Assembly: GCA_020637295.1 (NCBI GenBank)
Contig: JACJWF010000033.1
Coordinates: 1-5,744, forward strand
Source of the DNA: Acidimicrobiaceae bacterium
GTDB lineage: Bacteria > Actinomycetota > Acidimicrobiia > Acidimicrobiales > Ilumatobacteraceae
Reading direction: 5' to 3'
DNA: 5,744 nucleotides
This document shows, one piece after another, positions 4,522 to 5,744 of this stretch. The notes under the pieces are model-generated. The model saw nothing but the letters and a program-made list of their open reading frames with translations, did no database searches and was not told the origin of the DNA. Both the position numbers and the translations under genes were made by a program. Every line of letters starts with the position of its first letter. The stretch's first letter is position 1.

Positions 4522-5744
4522 CGCCACTCGGCACCGTCGGGGTAGCGCAGCGCCTCGATCGACGCCGGGTGCATCTCGATGGAGTAGCCCGGGACCTCCG
4601 GCACCACGTAGGCGCCGTTGCGGACCTGCGCCGGGTGGAGGAAGTGCTCGTGCAGGTGGTCGGCGTACTCGGTGGTGCGGTCGTGGAGAGCGCCGCTGAC
4701 GCACAGGTAGTCGATGACCGAGATGTGCTGCACATACTCGCACAGGCCGATGCCGCCGGCGTGCGGGCACACCGGCACCTCACGCGCCGCGGCAAGCAGG
4801 AGGACGGCCAGCACCTCGTTGAGCCCGCCCAGGCGGCAGGCGTCGATCTGGCAGTAGTCGATGGCCTCGGCCTGCAGCAGTTGCTTGAAGATCAGCCGGT
4901 TGGCGGCGTGCTCGCCGGTGGCCACACCGACGGGGCGGACGGCGCGGCGGATGGCCGCGTGGCCGAGCACGTCGTCCGGGTGGGTGGGCTCCTCGATCCA
5001 TCTCAGTCGCGCGTCCCGCAACTCGTTGGTCCAGTCGATGGCCTGGCGGACGTCCCACACCTGGTTGGCGTCCGCCATCAACTGGCGGTGGTCGCCGATC
5101 TCCTCGCGCATCACCTCGCACCGCCGCCGGTCGGACGCGACGTCGATGCCGACCTTGGTCTTGAAGCTGGTCCAGCCGTCGGCGAGGGCGGCCTGGCAGC
5201 GGCGCCGCACCTCGTCCTCCGGGTAGCCCAGCCAGCCGGCCGAGGTGATGTAGGCGGGGTACCCGTCGCGGCGCAGCTCGGCCAGGCGCTCGGCGCGGCC
5301 GGCCGTCATGCGGGTCAGCATCTCCAGCGCGCGGGCTTCGTCCACCTCGTCGCGCAGGTAGCGGAAGTCGATGCAGTCGACGAACTGGGCCGGCTCCATG
5401 TCGGCCACCAGTTGCCACACCGGCACGCCGCGATCCTTGGCCCACAGGTCCCACACCGCGTTCACCAGCGCGGCGGTGGCGAGGTGAATGACGCCCTTGT
5501 CCGGGCCCAGCCAGCGCAGCTGCGAGTGGTTGGTGACCGATCGCCAGAAGGCGCCCATGTCGTCGGTGAGGTTGCTCAGGCGGCGCCCCACCACCAGCGG
5601 GGCCAGCGCCTGGATGGCCGCGCAGCACAGGTCGTTGCCGGCGCCGATGGTGAACGTCATCCCGTGGCCCTCGTGCGGCCCGTCGGTGTGCAGCACGACA
5701 TAGGCGGCGGAGTAGTCGGGGTCCGGGTGGTTGGCATCCGACCC
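4518..5744 (-). CDS. fucD: L-fuconate dehydratase (enolase superfamily), N-terminus outside the window
   Basis: Dehydrates L-fuconate to 2-keto-3-deoxy-L-fuconate in the non-phosphorylating L-fucose pathway; Mg-dependent and cytoplasmic. 408 residues are visible. The start lies beyond 5744: the frame is open to the edge, reading GSDANHPDPDYSAAYVV, the usual N-terminal stretch just after the first residues. Visible-residue positions: capping-domain TFTIGAGND (29-37); Lys195-x-Lys197 (FKTKVG); metal ligands Asp225 (MADAN), Glu251 (WIEEP), Glu278 (ATGEH); and the Asp301/His328 dyad (QIDACRLGG, CPHAGG). Spacings Lys-Asp-Glu-Glu-Asp-His of 28, 26, 27, 23 and 27 equal those I know for Xanthomonas campestris FucD (K220, D248, E274, E301, D324, H351), implying about 23 residues are missing. 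YVDHLHEHF-like YADHLHEHF (360-368) and the end RYPDGAEW also match human ENOSF1. The GTG at 5696 is internal, not the start. The stop overlaps the aldo-keto reductase start. Confidence 0.95.
   Translation of the reverse strand, partial: GSDANHPDPDYSAAYVVLHTDGPHEGHGMTFTIGAGNDLCCAAIQALAPLVVGRRLSNLTDDMGAFWRSVTNHSQLRWLGPDKGVIHLATAALVNAVWDLWAKDRGVPVWQLVADMEPAQFVDCIDFRYLRDEVDEARALEMLTRMTAGRAERLAELRRDGYPAYITSAGWLGYPEDEVRRRCQAALADGWTSFKTKVGIDVASDRRRCEVMREEIGDHRQLMADANQVWDVRQAIDWTNELRDARLRWIEEPTHPDDVLGHAAIRRAVRPVGVATGEHAANRLIFKQLLQAEAIDYCQIDACRLGGLNEVLAVLLLAAAREVPVCPHAGGIGLCEYVQHISVIDYLCVSGALHDRTTEYADHLHEHFLHPAQVRNGAYVVPEVPGYSIEMHPASIEALRYPDGAEWR

Noticed and set aside
3547..4545. 332-codon plus-strand open frame
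   Set aside because: Antisense to the aldo-keto reductase, rich in Arg, Gln, His and Pro, with no family resemblance; a shadow of a gene whose full catalytic tetrad is visible on the other strand.
5694..5696. GTG at 5696 as the start of fuconate dehydratase
   Set aside because: The frame stays open to the window edge and the upstream residues (NHPDPDYSAAYV) belong to the conserved N-terminus.
1..5744. tRNA, rRNA, CRISPR, insertion sequence or riboswitch
   Set aside because: No repeat-spacer pattern, transposase motifs, terminal inverted repeats or recognisable structured RNA were seen on reading; genes fill nearly all of the window.

Overview
The window is GC-rich (third codon positions mostly G or C), and every gene I can support lies on the minus strand, so transcription runs from high to low coordinates. 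Base composition, a stand-alone 2TM-domain membrane protein, a Polyketide_cyc2-like SRPBCC protein, and GTG starts with tightly packed genes suggest an actinomycete-type bacterium. No marker gene is present, so this is an inference and the species is not identifiable.

In transcription order: (1) 5744-4518, an L-fuconate dehydratase of the enolase superfamily that enters from outside the window and lacks about 23 N-terminal residues; (2) 4521-3595, an aldo-keto reductase of the L-fucose / D-threo-aldose dehydrogenase type, starting inside the dehydratase stop (ATGA overlap); (3) an 89-base gap; (4) 3505-2957, a solitary Panacea (DUF4065/SocA-like) antitoxin-domain protein with visibly more A/T-ending codons than its neighbours; (5) 2947-2846, a 33-codon coding-looking frame lying in frame directly after the Panacea stop; (6) 2811-2332, an SRPBCC protein with a possible leaderless start; (7) 2319-820, a complete Cys-type sulfatase; (8) 808-509, a 99-residue 2TM-domain membrane protein; (9) 516-1, the N-terminal 172 residues of a second, different Cys-type sulfatase that leaves the window.

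The dehydratase and reductase fit the first and third steps of the non-phosphorylating L-fucose pathway (L-fucose to fuconolactone, fuconate, then 2-keto-3-deoxy-L-fuconate). Two sulfatases nearby suggest the natural substrate is a sulfated fucose-containing glycan such as fucoidan. Neither sulfatase has a signal peptide, so sulfate removal probably happens in the cytoplasm after uptake of sulfated mono- or oligosaccharides.

The least ordinary part is the middle (about 2812-3594). A Panacea gene of different codon use, without a full-length toxin gene beside it, sits inside the sugar locus and is followed by a short frame that could be a micro-gene, a readthrough extension or the stump of a lost partner. 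No RNA gene, CRISPR array, insertion sequence or convincing terminator was seen. No gene-free stretch reaches 300 bases.
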